Shown here piece by piece: positions 1 to 7,176 of a stretch of DNA of 17,049 bases. Below the pieces are notes generated by a model. The model was not told the origin of the DNA, ran no database searches, and saw only the letters and a program-made list of their open reading frames with translations. Both the position numbers and the translations under genes were made by a program. The stretch lies in the NCBI GenBank assembly GCA_016935045.1, contig JAFGRS010000010.1, positions 1-17,049 of the forward strand, read 5' to 3'. This DNA comes from Lentisphaeria bacterium (lineage in GTDB: Bacteria; Verrucomicrobiota; Lentisphaeria; Oligosphaerales; JAFGRS01). Each line of letters starts with the position of its first letter. The first letter of the stretch is position 1.

Positions 1-20
1 ACCATGGACCTATGCGGAGT

Positions 21-115
21 GCCGGAGCCGTTTGACCATGTTTGAACGGTTGAATGGCAGCTGAACTGGCATGCAAGCCGGCGGTTCCCGTGGCGAACAG
101 ACAGATTGGCACTGC
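21..115. repeat. Diverged dispersed repeat, copy 1
   Basis: About 95 bp that aligns without large gaps to positions 14646-14741, at roughly 70% identity by eye. Shared blocks include CCGGAGCCGT, GGTTGAA, TGAACT, CGGCGGT and GAACAG. Similarity seems to continue weakly to the left, so this copy may be cut by the window edge. No known element was recognised. Confidence 0.6.
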
Positions 116-140
116 GAACCTCCGGGAAGCACATCCTCAC

Positions 141-209
141 ATGCCAAGAGATTACACCAGGATCGTCGCCTGGCAACGCGCGCACGAACTGACGCTGCAA
201 CTGTACCTG
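141..209 (+). pseudogene. Four-helix-bundle protein, N-terminal remnant
   Basis: From the ATG at 141 the first 23 codons read like the start of the small four-helix-bundle (S23/IVP-like) family. They contain the block IVAWQRAHELTLQLY, which matches the usual pattern of W, a charged residue, AH, then L-x-L-x-x-Y. Members of the family are normally about 115-130 residues long. Here the match stops at position 209, where the left terminal repeat of the 210-486 element begins, and the open frame beyond is element sequence. No continuation was recognised after 486. I read this as a gene truncated by insertion or rearrangement. The family call rests on one short motif. Confidence 0.4.
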
Positions 210-486
210 CTTAGGGTCCGCACGGGAATAACTTCACAGTTTGGCGAGGCGCCGCATGGTCATCCGCAAGGCACGAGGAGGGCGCATACTTTGAGGTATG
301 TCAGCGACAAGGTACGCAGCGGACGGCCGTGCCCGCCTCGCCCCGAAGGGCTGCGCCGCTCCCGCTCCCTGGCGGCGTTGCTCGCTCGGGACGTGCCACT
401 GCGGGTACGCCCGCTGCGCTGACGCCTTGCCAGGAACCGGGATCGCCTGCAGCAAAATGTGAAGTTATTTCCGCGCGGGCCCTAAG
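210..486. mobile_element. MITE-like element with terminal inverted repeats
   Basis: Positions 210-243 and the reverse complement of 453-486 match at 30 of 34 positions. Each outer end begins CTTAGGG and each repeat contains the block AATAACTTCACA. The 277-bp element has no credible coding sequence. TAC occurs just outside the right end (487-489) and 4-6 bp outside the left end (204-206), but this is too short to claim as a target-site duplication. Terminal inverted repeats without a transposase fit a non-autonomous miniature element or a large intergenic palindromic repeat. No insertion-sequence family could be assigned. Confidence 0.65.
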
Positions 487-560
487 TACGCCATCCCCGG
501 CTCGTCCCTGCAAGGCGGGTGGCGCGCCGCCCGTAATGCCCAAACCCGCGAATGGTTCGG

Positions 561-686
561 GAACCGGCTCAGCAGGAGCTTCGCCCTCCAGGGGAACCGG
601 CTCAGCAGGAGCTTCGCCCTCCAGGGGATGGGGCGGCGCGTACTCGGTTCGGACTGGAGGGCGAAGCTCCAGCTGAGCCGGTTCCC
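561..686. repeat. Cluster of 33-bp REP-like repeats, two direct and one inverted
   Basis: Two identical 33-bp units lie head to tail at 561-593 and 594-626. A third lies inverted at 654-686 and differs from them at one position (T for A in the middle of the unit). Each unit has an internal short palindrome, GGAG ... CTCC. The direct and inverted units can pair into a stem of about 33 bp around the 627-653 spacer. Because 33 is a multiple of three, every frame through the unit stays open and gives a spurious 11-residue peptide repeat, such as one containing EGEAPAEP. From memory, such peptides are common in spurious gene calls from planctomycete-like genomes. Confidence 0.85.
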
Positions 687-938
687 GAGCCCCTCCGGCG
701 TCCACTCAAACAGCACGGTTCTCTGCCTGCCTGCGTTGACAGGGGGCACTTCCCCGGCGACTGTAGCGCCAGGCACGCGGGAGTGCCGGAGGCTGTTCTC
801 GGGTCCCGCGTGGAGCTGTCCCGCGGCCGAGCCCTGGCGGGCCGCGGGGGACCGAGCCGGCACTTCCGGCATGGCCGTCCGGGGGGCGCGCCGTCTCCCC
901 GTGTGCGTGCCGATGCCCAGGGATCGAGGAGCAGGATC
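687..938. other. Leader region with no gene
   Basis: No coding sequence is supported between the repeat cluster and the lyase start. The lyase frame is open back to 552, but the extension runs through the 33-bp repeats and encodes proline/arginine-rich sequence unlike a secreted protein. A perfect TTGACA hexamer lies at 736-741 without a convincing -10 box at normal spacing, so no promoter is called. A ribosome binding site, GAGGAG, lies at 926-931. Confidence 0.6.
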
Positions 939-3518
939 ATGTGCATGCAGATCGTCTCCGGCAGCGCCTGTTGTCTGGCGCTGGCCCTGGGTGGGGCCGC
1001 CCTGGCCGCGCCGGCCGCAGACCCGGCGCCGTTGGTGCTTTCGGCCTGCGACAACGCGGCCGCATGGAACGGCGGGACTCTCGCTGCGGGCCTCCCGCAG
1101 GCAGGCAGGGGCGCCATCCGCTGGGCCCACGGCCGGGACGCGCGCCTGAGCCTGCGCGACGTGCCCTCGGACTGGTCCCGCCACAACACCCTCGAAATCG
1201 CCCTCGAGTCCCTCAAGGCCACGGGGTCCAGGTTCCTGGTCTACATCGGCTCCGAAAACCCGGCCACCGAAGGGGCAGACTACTACTCGGCCATGATCGC
1301 GCTGGACTTCACCGGCCGGCGGACGTTCGTGCTGCCCTTCTCGGAGATGGACATTGCCCGCTCGCCCCTGGGTTGGGACCGCATCAGCGACCTGAGCTTC
1401 ACCGCCGCAGGCTGGGGAAACACCCCCCATCCCGAGGCGGAGGTCGTCCTCGGCAACGTGCGCCTGACCTGGACAAACGCCGGCTTCGGACCCCGCCTGC
1501 GTGACGAAGACTTCTTCGCCGCCCTCGACCTCGATCTGCCCGCCCTGGCCGAGGTCAGGGCGGCGGCCGCCGCCGAGGACTGGGCCGGGGCCCGGCAGGC
1601 CTTCGCGCGCCACCTCAGGGATCGCGAGACGCCGCACTGGCACTTCGACTGGCGGGAGCGGCCGCACCATGCCGAGCCTCCGGATGGGGTCGATACGCGC
1701 GAGGCGGACCGGGTGGTGGCGCACCTTCTCACCAGCGTCGGGGTGCCGCATCAGTTTGGCCCGGACATCGACTGGTCCATCAACCCCACCCCGCTCAAGT
1801 ACAATGAGTGGACCTGGCAGCTCAGCCGGCATCCCTTCTGGAGCACCCTCGGCCGAGCCTACTGGGCGACGGGGGACGAGGTCTACGCGCGCGAGTTCGT
1901 GGCCCAGATCACGGACTGGATCACGGACAATCCCGTGCCGGTGAACCAGAGCGGCAACCGGGCCGGCTCCCGCTGGCGTACCATCGAAACCGGCATCCGC
2001 ATGTTCTCGAGCTGGCCGGACTGCTTCTTCCGGTTCCTCTCTTCCCCTTCCTTCAGCGACGACTCCGTGGTGCTGATGGTCAAGAGCATGGTCGAGCATG
2101 CCCGGCACCTCCTGGCGCATCCGACCGGCAACAACTGGCTGGCCATGGAGATGAACGGGCTCTTCCACGTCGGCGTCCTCTTCCCCGAATTCCGCGAGTC
2201 CGGCAGCTGGCGGGAAACGGCCGGCCGGCGGCTCCACGAGGAGCTGAACAACCAGGTGTATCCGGATGGCGCCCAGGTCGAACTGGCCACCGGCTACCAC
2301 GGCGTCAGCCTCCACAATTTCGTCGGCACGCTGCGATTGGCGGAGCGGAACGGGATTGCCCTGCCGGGGGACTACGCCGCCCGCATGGAGAAGATGTACG
2401 ATTACTATCTCAAACTGGTCATGCCGGACGGCTGTATGCCGGCCCTCAACGACGCCGGCTGGGGAGACTGCCGCAAACCCCTGCGCGAAGGGGCGGAGAG
2501 GTTCCCGGAACGGACCGACTTCCTGGCCGTCGCCAGCGGCGGGCAGGAGGGCCGGCTCCCCGCCTTCACCTCGACCTGCTTCCCCTACGCCGGCTGGGCC
2601 GTCATGCGCACCGGCTGGGGCCCCGAAGACCTCTACTGCCACTTCGAGTACGGACCCTTCGGCGCCGCGCACCAGCACGAAGACAAGCTCTCGCTCATCC
2701 TCCACGCCCATGGCCGCCGCCTGCTGACCGAGGGCGGCGTCTACGCCTACGATTCCTCCCCGTGGCGACGCTACATCCTCAGCAGCCGCTCCCACAACAC
2801 CATCCTGGTGGACGGACTCGAACAGAACCGACGCGGGCTGCGCGAAACCTACCTCACCCGGGAACCGCTCCCCAATCGGTGGATCAGCCGGCCGGAGTTC
2901 GATTTCGCCGAGGGTTGGTACGACGAGGGCTACGGGCCGGACCGCGAGCGGACGGTCACGCACCGGCGGGCGGTGCTGTTGGTCAAGCCCGAGTACTGGC
3001 TCGTGATCGACCGACTGACACCCTCCGACACGGCCTCTCACCGCTACGAGGTCCTCTTCCATCTCGACGGCGAGAACGCCGAGGCCGGCACGTCCCCGAT
3101 GCGGGTGTGGGGAACCGATCCCGGACTGCCCAACCTGGCGATCGTGGCGCTGAACCCCGAAGGCCTCACGCTGGACATCGTCAAGGGCCGGGAGGAACCC
3201 ACGGTGCAGGGATGGGTCCCCGCGGGGGGATACGCGATGCGGCCGGTGGCCACACCCGTCTTCCGTGCCGAGGGCGCCGGGGAACGCCTGCTGCCGTGGC
3301 TGCTGTTCCCGCTGGCCCCGGGCCGGGACCTGCCCGTGAAGGAGACGTCCTTCGCTTCCGACGATGGCGAGGCCCTCGCCACCATCGACTTCACCGACGG
3401 GCGCCGCCACCTGCTGCGGATCCCGCTGACCGCCCCGCCCCCGGGCACCACCGGCAACCTGCACTGGAGCTGCCTGGCCGCGGGGCGCTCTGCCGCGGAA
3501 ATCCGCATCGGGGAGTGA
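939..3518 (+). CDS. Secreted heparinase II/III-family polysaccharide lyase
   Basis: The 859-residue product begins with a signal peptide (hydrophobic stretch about residues 10-22, likely cleavage after ALA-23). The ATG at 939 is chosen because GAGGAG lies 7 nt upstream and the signal peptide starts there. Residues about 35-180 look like a beta-rich, carbohydrate-binding-type domain. The alpha/alpha toroid of the family starts near residue 191 (FFAALDLDLP) and the heparinase II/III beta-sandwich near 560. Candidate catalytic positions in family motifs are N398/N399 (GNNWLAMEMNG), Y453 (GYHGVSLHNF) and H578 (AHQHEDKLSL); RSHNTILVDG holds H619. Enzymes of this fold (PL12, PL15, PL17, PL21) cleave uronic-acid polysaccharides by beta-elimination. 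The substrate cannot be read from sequence. No sulfatase, SusC/D or glycosidase gene is adjacent. Confidence 0.9.
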   Translation: MCMQIVSGSACCLALALGGAALAAPAADPAPLVLSACDNAAAWNGGTLAAGLPQAGRGAIRWAHGRDARLSLRDVPSDWSRHNTLEIALESLKATGSRFLVYIGSENPATEGADYYSAMIALDFTGRRTFVLPFSEMDIARSPLGWDRISDLSFTAAGWGNTPHPEAEVVLGNVRLTWTNAGFGPRLRDEDFFAALDLDLPALAEVRAAAAAEDWAGARQAFARHLRDRETPHWHFDWRERPHHAEPPDGVDTREADRVVAHLLTSVGVPHQFGPDIDWSINPTPLKYNEWTWQLSRHPFWSTLGRAYWATGDEVYAREFVAQITDWITDNPVPVNQSGNRAGSRWRTIETGIRMFSSWPDCFFRFLSSPSFSDDSVVLMVKSMVEHARHLLAHPTGNNWLAMEMNGLFHVGVLFPEFRESGSWRETAGRRLHEELNNQVYPDGAQVELATGYHGVSLHNFVGTLRLAERNGIALPGDYAARMEKMYDYYLKLVMPDGCMPALNDAGWGDCRKPLREGAERFPERTDFLAVASGGQEGRLPAFTSTCFPYAGWAVMRTGWGPEDLYCHFEYGPFGAAHQHEDKLSLILHAHGRRLLTEGGVYAYDSSPWRRYILSSRSHNTILVDGLEQNRRGLRETYLTREPLPNRWISRPEFDFAEGWYDEGYGPDRERTVTHRRAVLLVKPEYWLVIDRLTPSDTASHRYEVLFHLDGENAEAGTSPMRVWGTDPGLPNLAIVALNPEGLTLDIVKGREEPTVQGWVPAGGYAMRPVATPVFRAEGAGERLLPWLLFPLAPGRDLPVKETSFASDDGEALATIDFTDGRRHLLRIPLTAPPPGTTGNLHWSCLAAGRSAAEIRIGE

Positions 3519-3684
3519 GTTCTGTCGCAACTCCGTGCGCAGGAAGGAAAACAGGTGTATCGTAGGGGACAAGGGGTTCGGGACCCGGGTGGCACCGGCG
3601 CAGATCGGACAGTGGGCTGTGGCCGGTGACGTGCGTGGCCGTAGGGGCCCAGAAGGTCACTGTCACGGCGAGGAGGATACTCCA

Positions 3685-3963
3685 ATGGCATGGCTGTGGT
3701 TCATCGGGGCTGCCGCGGTGGTTGTCCTGGCTGTCGTGCTGCTGGCCCTGGCGTCCGCCCGACGGCGCGCCGAGGAGGAGGCGCGCAGGCAGGACGAGGA
3801 ACTGGCCCGCCAGCGCGCGGAGCAGGAACGCAGGAGGCAGGACGAGGAACTGGCCCGGCAGAAGGCCGAGGAGGCCCGGTCGCCGAGTCGCGAATTGGAG
3901 CGACAGGTCCGCAGCAGCGCTCCCGCATCGGCGAGGCCCACCATGAGCGGCGGCCCACCATGA
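3685..3963 (+). CDS. Small membrane-anchored coiled-coil protein
   Basis: The 92-residue product has an N-terminal hydrophobic segment (residues about 3-24) followed by a highly charged Arg/Glu/Gln helix with no proline until about residue 67. The helix contains two copies of a 16-residue unit (34-49 and 50-65) centred on RRQDEELARQ. The start at 3685 follows GAGGAG by about 9 nt; the open frame extends upstream but lacks a similar site. A single membrane anchor with a cytoplasmic coiled coil is the likely topology. The last residues have been altered by a 17-bp tandem duplication. No family was recognised. The gene is convergent with the TIR-STAND gene, 134 bp away, so shared function is not implied. 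Confidence 0.65.
   Translation: MAWLWFIGAAAVVVLAVVLLALASARRRAEEEARRQDEELARQRAEQERRRQDEELARQKAEEARSPSRELERQVRSSAPASARPTMSGGPP
3784..3879 (+). repeat. In-frame 48-bp tandem repeat within the coiled-coil gene
   Basis: Two adjacent 48-bp units encode the 16-residue repeats of the charged helix. They share the block AGGACGAGGAACTGGCCCG, at 3791 and again at 3839. The length is a multiple of three, so copy-number change would preserve the frame. Confidence 0.85.
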
Positions 3964-3969
3964 GCGGCG
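3936..3969 (+). repeat. Perfect 17-bp tandem duplication across the stop codon
   Basis: The 17-mer GCCCACCATGAGCGGCG occurs at 3936-3952 and immediately again at 3953-3969. As 17 is not a multiple of three, the second copy shifts the frame and creates the TGA at 3961-3963. With a single copy the protein would read on to end in SGADSPKW, stopping at the TAG at 3987-3989. Confidence 0.95.
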
Positions 3970-4097
3970 CAGACTCTCCCAAGTGGTAGCCGCGGCTTCC
4001 TCTGATCACTGGTCAACGGACGGCAACTCTCCGAGCGTCCCGACACGGTTCCCGTGGTCCTCTGGCGTGGCAGGCTGTGGCCTGTCGCGCGCCGGCG

Positions 4098-7052
4098 CTA
4101 GCGCGGGGATGTCGCGGGGTCGCTCCGGCACAGGGTGATGTTGGCCGCCGTGAGTTGACGTGCCCTTGGGGACGTGCGTCGGGCATGCAGACGGGCACGC
4201 TTCCAACGGGCCTCGGCTTCGGACCGCTGTCCCGCGTGCCAGAGTACGCCCGCCCAACCGCACAGGCCTCGTGCGGCCCAGTTGCGGAACGTCAGGGTTT
4301 CCGCCAGTTGGACAGACGCGGCGTACCTCTCCAGGGCGGAGTCCGTCTTGCCCTCCTGGTGGTCGGCGGCGGCCAGGCCCACCTCGGTGGCACAGAGCAG
4401 CTCGCGATGGCTGCCCTCGGGCAGTCGGTCAAGGACCTCCCCGAAACGCTGGCGTGCCCTTTGGGTGGCCCGGTTCACCAGATCGCACCACCCCAATCCC
4501 AGGAAGGCGTCCAACTGCCCGGGCAGATTGTGGATGCGACGGGCTGCGGCGCACGCCTGTTCGAAGGGAAGGACTGCCCGGTCCGGCCTTGTCAGGAAGG
4601 CATGCGCGCGCCCGTAGTGGTACCAACCCAGGCAAGCCAGAAGCCGCGCCTCCTCGATGAGCATATTCCGGGCCTGGGCCGTTTCGAGAGCACGTTCCAG
4701 GAGCGTGAGGGCCTCCGGATAGTGCCCGAGGTCTTCGAGGGTGCCGGCGAGGAGCCGGTCGGCGGCCAGCGCGTGGCTGCAGTCGCCCACGGCCCGGGCC
4801 TCACGGGCGGCTCGAGTGGCGAGGCGGCGGACCCTGCGCCAGCGGTACTGCGCCGCAGCCACCGTGGCCAGCGCAACACGATTCGCGGCGGCCTCATCGA
4901 CCTGGGCCGGCCGGCGCTCACACAGCCTCAGCGCTTCCCTATACCTCCGTTCCGCTTCCCCGTGCCTGCGCCCGTACAGTTCGAGTGAACCGATCTCATG
5001 CAGGGCCACAGCCCGAATCCTCCGCCCCTGGGAGACAGACGTCCATTCGAGAGCACGGTCCAGCCACGGCCGTGCCTCCGAATACTGCCCCCTCAGGCTG
5101 TGGATCCGCGCCAACTGGGTGGCCACCGCCGCCGCGCTCACGGGGTCCAGAGAACGGCTGTCGAGCAGGCCTTTCAGGCAGAAGACCCCCTGATCGCCCT
5201 CCCCACGCTCGACCCAGCGTCCGAGGAGCCCGAGGTCCGGGTCGGCGACGGCCTCCGTCAGCTCCGACCAGCGTTCGGCGTTCGCCAGGTGCGTCGGCAG
5301 GTGTTCCCTGGCGTACGGGCTCATGCCTTCGATGCCACGCCGGAACTCCGACCAGCAGGCGTCCGCCAGGCGCTGGTGCCCCTTCCGGGCCGACGCAGCG
5401 AAGACATTGCCCGCATGCGCATCCTCACCGGCCAACCAGTCGATGGCACTTGCGTGAAACAGCCGCAGGCCGGGGCCATGGGCCTTACCCTCGATGCCCG
5501 GCACGGCCTGCCCGGCGGGAGAGTCGGCTGGGCGGGGAACGCTGCCGCTGAGAAACTGCGACAGCAAGCAGAGCCCACGCCTGGCCGCATCCTCATCCAG
5601 GCCTGATGCCGCGATCAGGAGGGCCGTGGGCAGGGGCGCTCGCGCCGCCACCAGGCAGTCCAGCAATGGGCGCACCTGGGTCTGGTATTGTGCGTACGCC
5701 AGACGCTGGCGCTCATCCTGCTGGTCGTCCGGGTCTCCGAAACGGAGTCGGAAAAGCTCGTGGTAGGCGCCCCGGAGCTTTCCCGCCCGGTCCTGTAGGC
5801 AGCATGCTTCGAGACGGAAGCGCGGATCGGCAAGACCCTCCGTCAGCATACGGGCGACGAGGAAGCTGCCGTCGGCCAGCCTCAGAACGAACTGCGCCGT
5901 GGCCGGGTCCCGGGCGACCGCCACCCCTCGGACGGCCAGTCTCTCCAGGCGTCCCTGGACGTAGGCGGTCAGATCCTCCTGATTGGCCGGTGCGTCGGAT
6001 GCAAGCGCCCAATGGTCCACTCCGGCGGTGCCGAGACTCTCCACAACCCGGCTGTCGGGACGGCTGGTGATTACGAGCCGGAACCACTCCGGCAGCCTCG
6101 CGACGGAAGCGGCAAGGAGATTGAGCATCGCCGACCCACTCTCGGCCATCGCTTCGTCCAGGCTGTCCAGCACGAACACCCACGGTTCCCGCACCTCGAT
6201 CCGGCCCTGACAGGCCAGAAGGGGGTCGGCGACGAGGGAACGGAACAACTCGACGGGGGACTCCTGCCAGGTGGGTTCTTCGAGGGCCTCGATGGCTTCC
6301 CGGTAGCTGGGAAACTGCGCTGCCAGTTGCCCGACGAGGCTTCTCAGCCAGGACCGGGGTTGGCATGAGGAGCATTTCGAGCGGGTGCAGAAGTGAACAC
6401 CCCTGACGTTCAGCCGGGCGGTCATCTGGGCCGCCAAGGCGCTCTTGCCGAGGCCTACTTCGGCGGTCAGCAGGAGAATCCGAGCGGCGTCCGCGTCCTT
6501 GCGCTCGAGCCAGCACCGCACGTCGCGAAACAACCACTCCCGCCCGACAAACGAAGCACCGTGGAAGGAGAGTTCCTCGGCGAAGTTCAGCTCGGGTACC
6601 CGTGTCCACCAGTCCCTCGCATGGGCGCTCGTGGGAGGCCACTCCCGCCGTCCGATGTCGCCATCCCGCAACGCCAGGGGAATGAGACGCGGCAGTTGCT
6701 CGAAGACAGCCTCCGGCGGAGAGGTGTTGCCAACGTAGTTGAGCGCGATGATCTGGATGGGCGGCAGCACATCCTCGACGCGTATCGGGAGGATGGGTAC
6801 GTGTTTGGCCTGCGCGAAGAGCAGCTCGTTGCGGCAGAAACCTTCGGGTCGGAGGCTCCATTCGGAGAGCAGGGCAATGAGCAGGCTGCTCCGCTCGATC
6901 CCGCTCTCGATCTCGGTATCGAAGGGTGCCCCCGGGGGGATGCCGTTCTCGACATCCAGCCACGGCTCGTAGCCGCGCTCCCGCAACCACTCTGCCAGTT
7001 GCCGGGCCAGTTCGGCGGCATCCCCGCGACCATAGCTGATGAAGATCCACAT
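4098..7052 (-). CDS. TIR-STAND-TPR protein, NLR-like putative defence ATPase
   Basis: The 984-residue protein has three parts. Residues 1-110 are a TIR domain that starts at once with FISYGRGDA and includes GFCRNELLFAQ, with E76 at the position of the catalytic Glu of TIR NADases. Residues about 160-560 are a STAND NTPase: lead-in FVGREWLF (168-175), P-loop AEVGLGKS (197-204, Ala in place of the first Gly, still within [AG]-x4-GK[ST]), Walker B FVLDSLDE (293-300), sensor ITSRPD (328-333) and a winged-helix-like tail with LFHASAIDWL (531-540). Residues about 640-975 carry roughly eight TPR-like repeats of about 40 residues. In known prokaryotic NLR-like proteins the repeats sense a trigger, the ATPase oligomerises and the TIR domain degrades NAD+. 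Antiphage function here is inferred from architecture. The ATG at 7052 is the first in frame and fits the TIR start; its Shine-Dalgarno region is a G7 tract. Confidence 0.88.
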   Translation of the reverse strand: MWIFISYGRGDAAELARQLAEWLRERGYEPWLDVENGIPPGAPFDTEIESGIERSSLLIALLSEWSLRPEGFCRNELLFAQAKHVPILPIRVEDVLPPIQIIALNYVGNTSPPEAVFEQLPRLIPLALRDGDIGRREWPPTSAHARDWWTRVPELNFAEELSFHGASFVGREWLFRDVRCWLERKDADAARILLLTAEVGLGKSALAAQMTARLNVRGVHFCTRSKCSSCQPRSWLRSLVGQLAAQFPSYREAIEALEEPTWQESPVELFRSLVADPLLACQGRIEVREPWVFVLDSLDEAMAESGSAMLNLLAASVARLPEWFRLVITSRPDSRVVESLGTAGVDHWALASDAPANQEDLTAYVQGRLERLAVRGVAVARDPATAQFVLRLADGSFLVARMLTEGLADPRFRLEACCLQDRAGKLRGAYHELFRLRFGDPDDQQDERQRLAYAQYQTQVRPLLDCLVAARAPLPTALLIAASGLDEDAARRGLCLLSQFLSGSVPRPADSPAGQAVPGIEGKAHGPGLRLFHASAIDWLAGEDAHAGNVFAASARKGHQRLADACWSEFRRGIEGMSPYAREHLPTHLANAERWSELTEAVADPDLGLLGRWVERGEGDQGVFCLKGLLDSRSLDPVSAAAVATQLARIHSLRGQYSEARPWLDRALEWTSVSQGRRIRAVALHEIGSLELYGRRHGEAERRYREALRLCERRPAQVDEAAANRVALATVAAAQYRWRRVRRLATRAAREARAVGDCSHALAADRLLAGTLEDLGHYPEALTLLERALETAQARNMLIEEARLLACLGWYHYGRAHAFLTRPDRAVLPFEQACAAARRIHNLPGQLDAFLGLGWCDLVNRATQRARQRFGEVLDRLPEGSHRELLCATEVGLAAADHQEGKTDSALERYAASVQLAETLTFRNWAARGLCGWAGVLWHAGQRSEAEARWKRARLHARRTSPRARQLTAANITLCRSDPATSPR

Positions 7053-7176
7053 GGCACACCCCCCCGGCAGTCATGCTGTTGACTCGAAACTGGTCCGGTT
7101 CGCGCCTCGCCCTGCACCTCCGCGGCCGCGTCGCGTCGTACGAAGGAAAGCACCTCCCGGATTGTGAGTCCCATGG

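Noticed and set aside
301..452. Coding frames inside the 210-486 element, considered as a transposase fragment
   Set aside because: They are short, Arg/Pro/Ala-rich and overlapping on both strands, with no DDE or other transposase motif.
736..741. Perfect TTGACA -35-like hexamer upstream of the lyase
   Set aside because: No acceptable -10 hexamer lies 16-18 bp downstream, so no promoter is claimed.
552..938. N-terminal extension of the lyase frame
   Set aside because: It runs through the 33-bp REP-like units and would bury the signal peptide. The ATG at 939 has a strong ribosome binding site.
465..3572. 1035-codon open frame antisense to the lyase gene
   Set aside because: It mirrors the lyase coding frame, is rich in Gly/Arg/Pro/Ala without domains, and arises from the high third-position GC of the real gene.
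4044..4056. CACGG-TTC-CCGTG hairpin between the two convergent genes, considered as a terminator
   Set aside because: The stem is only 5 bp and no T-tract follows on either strand.
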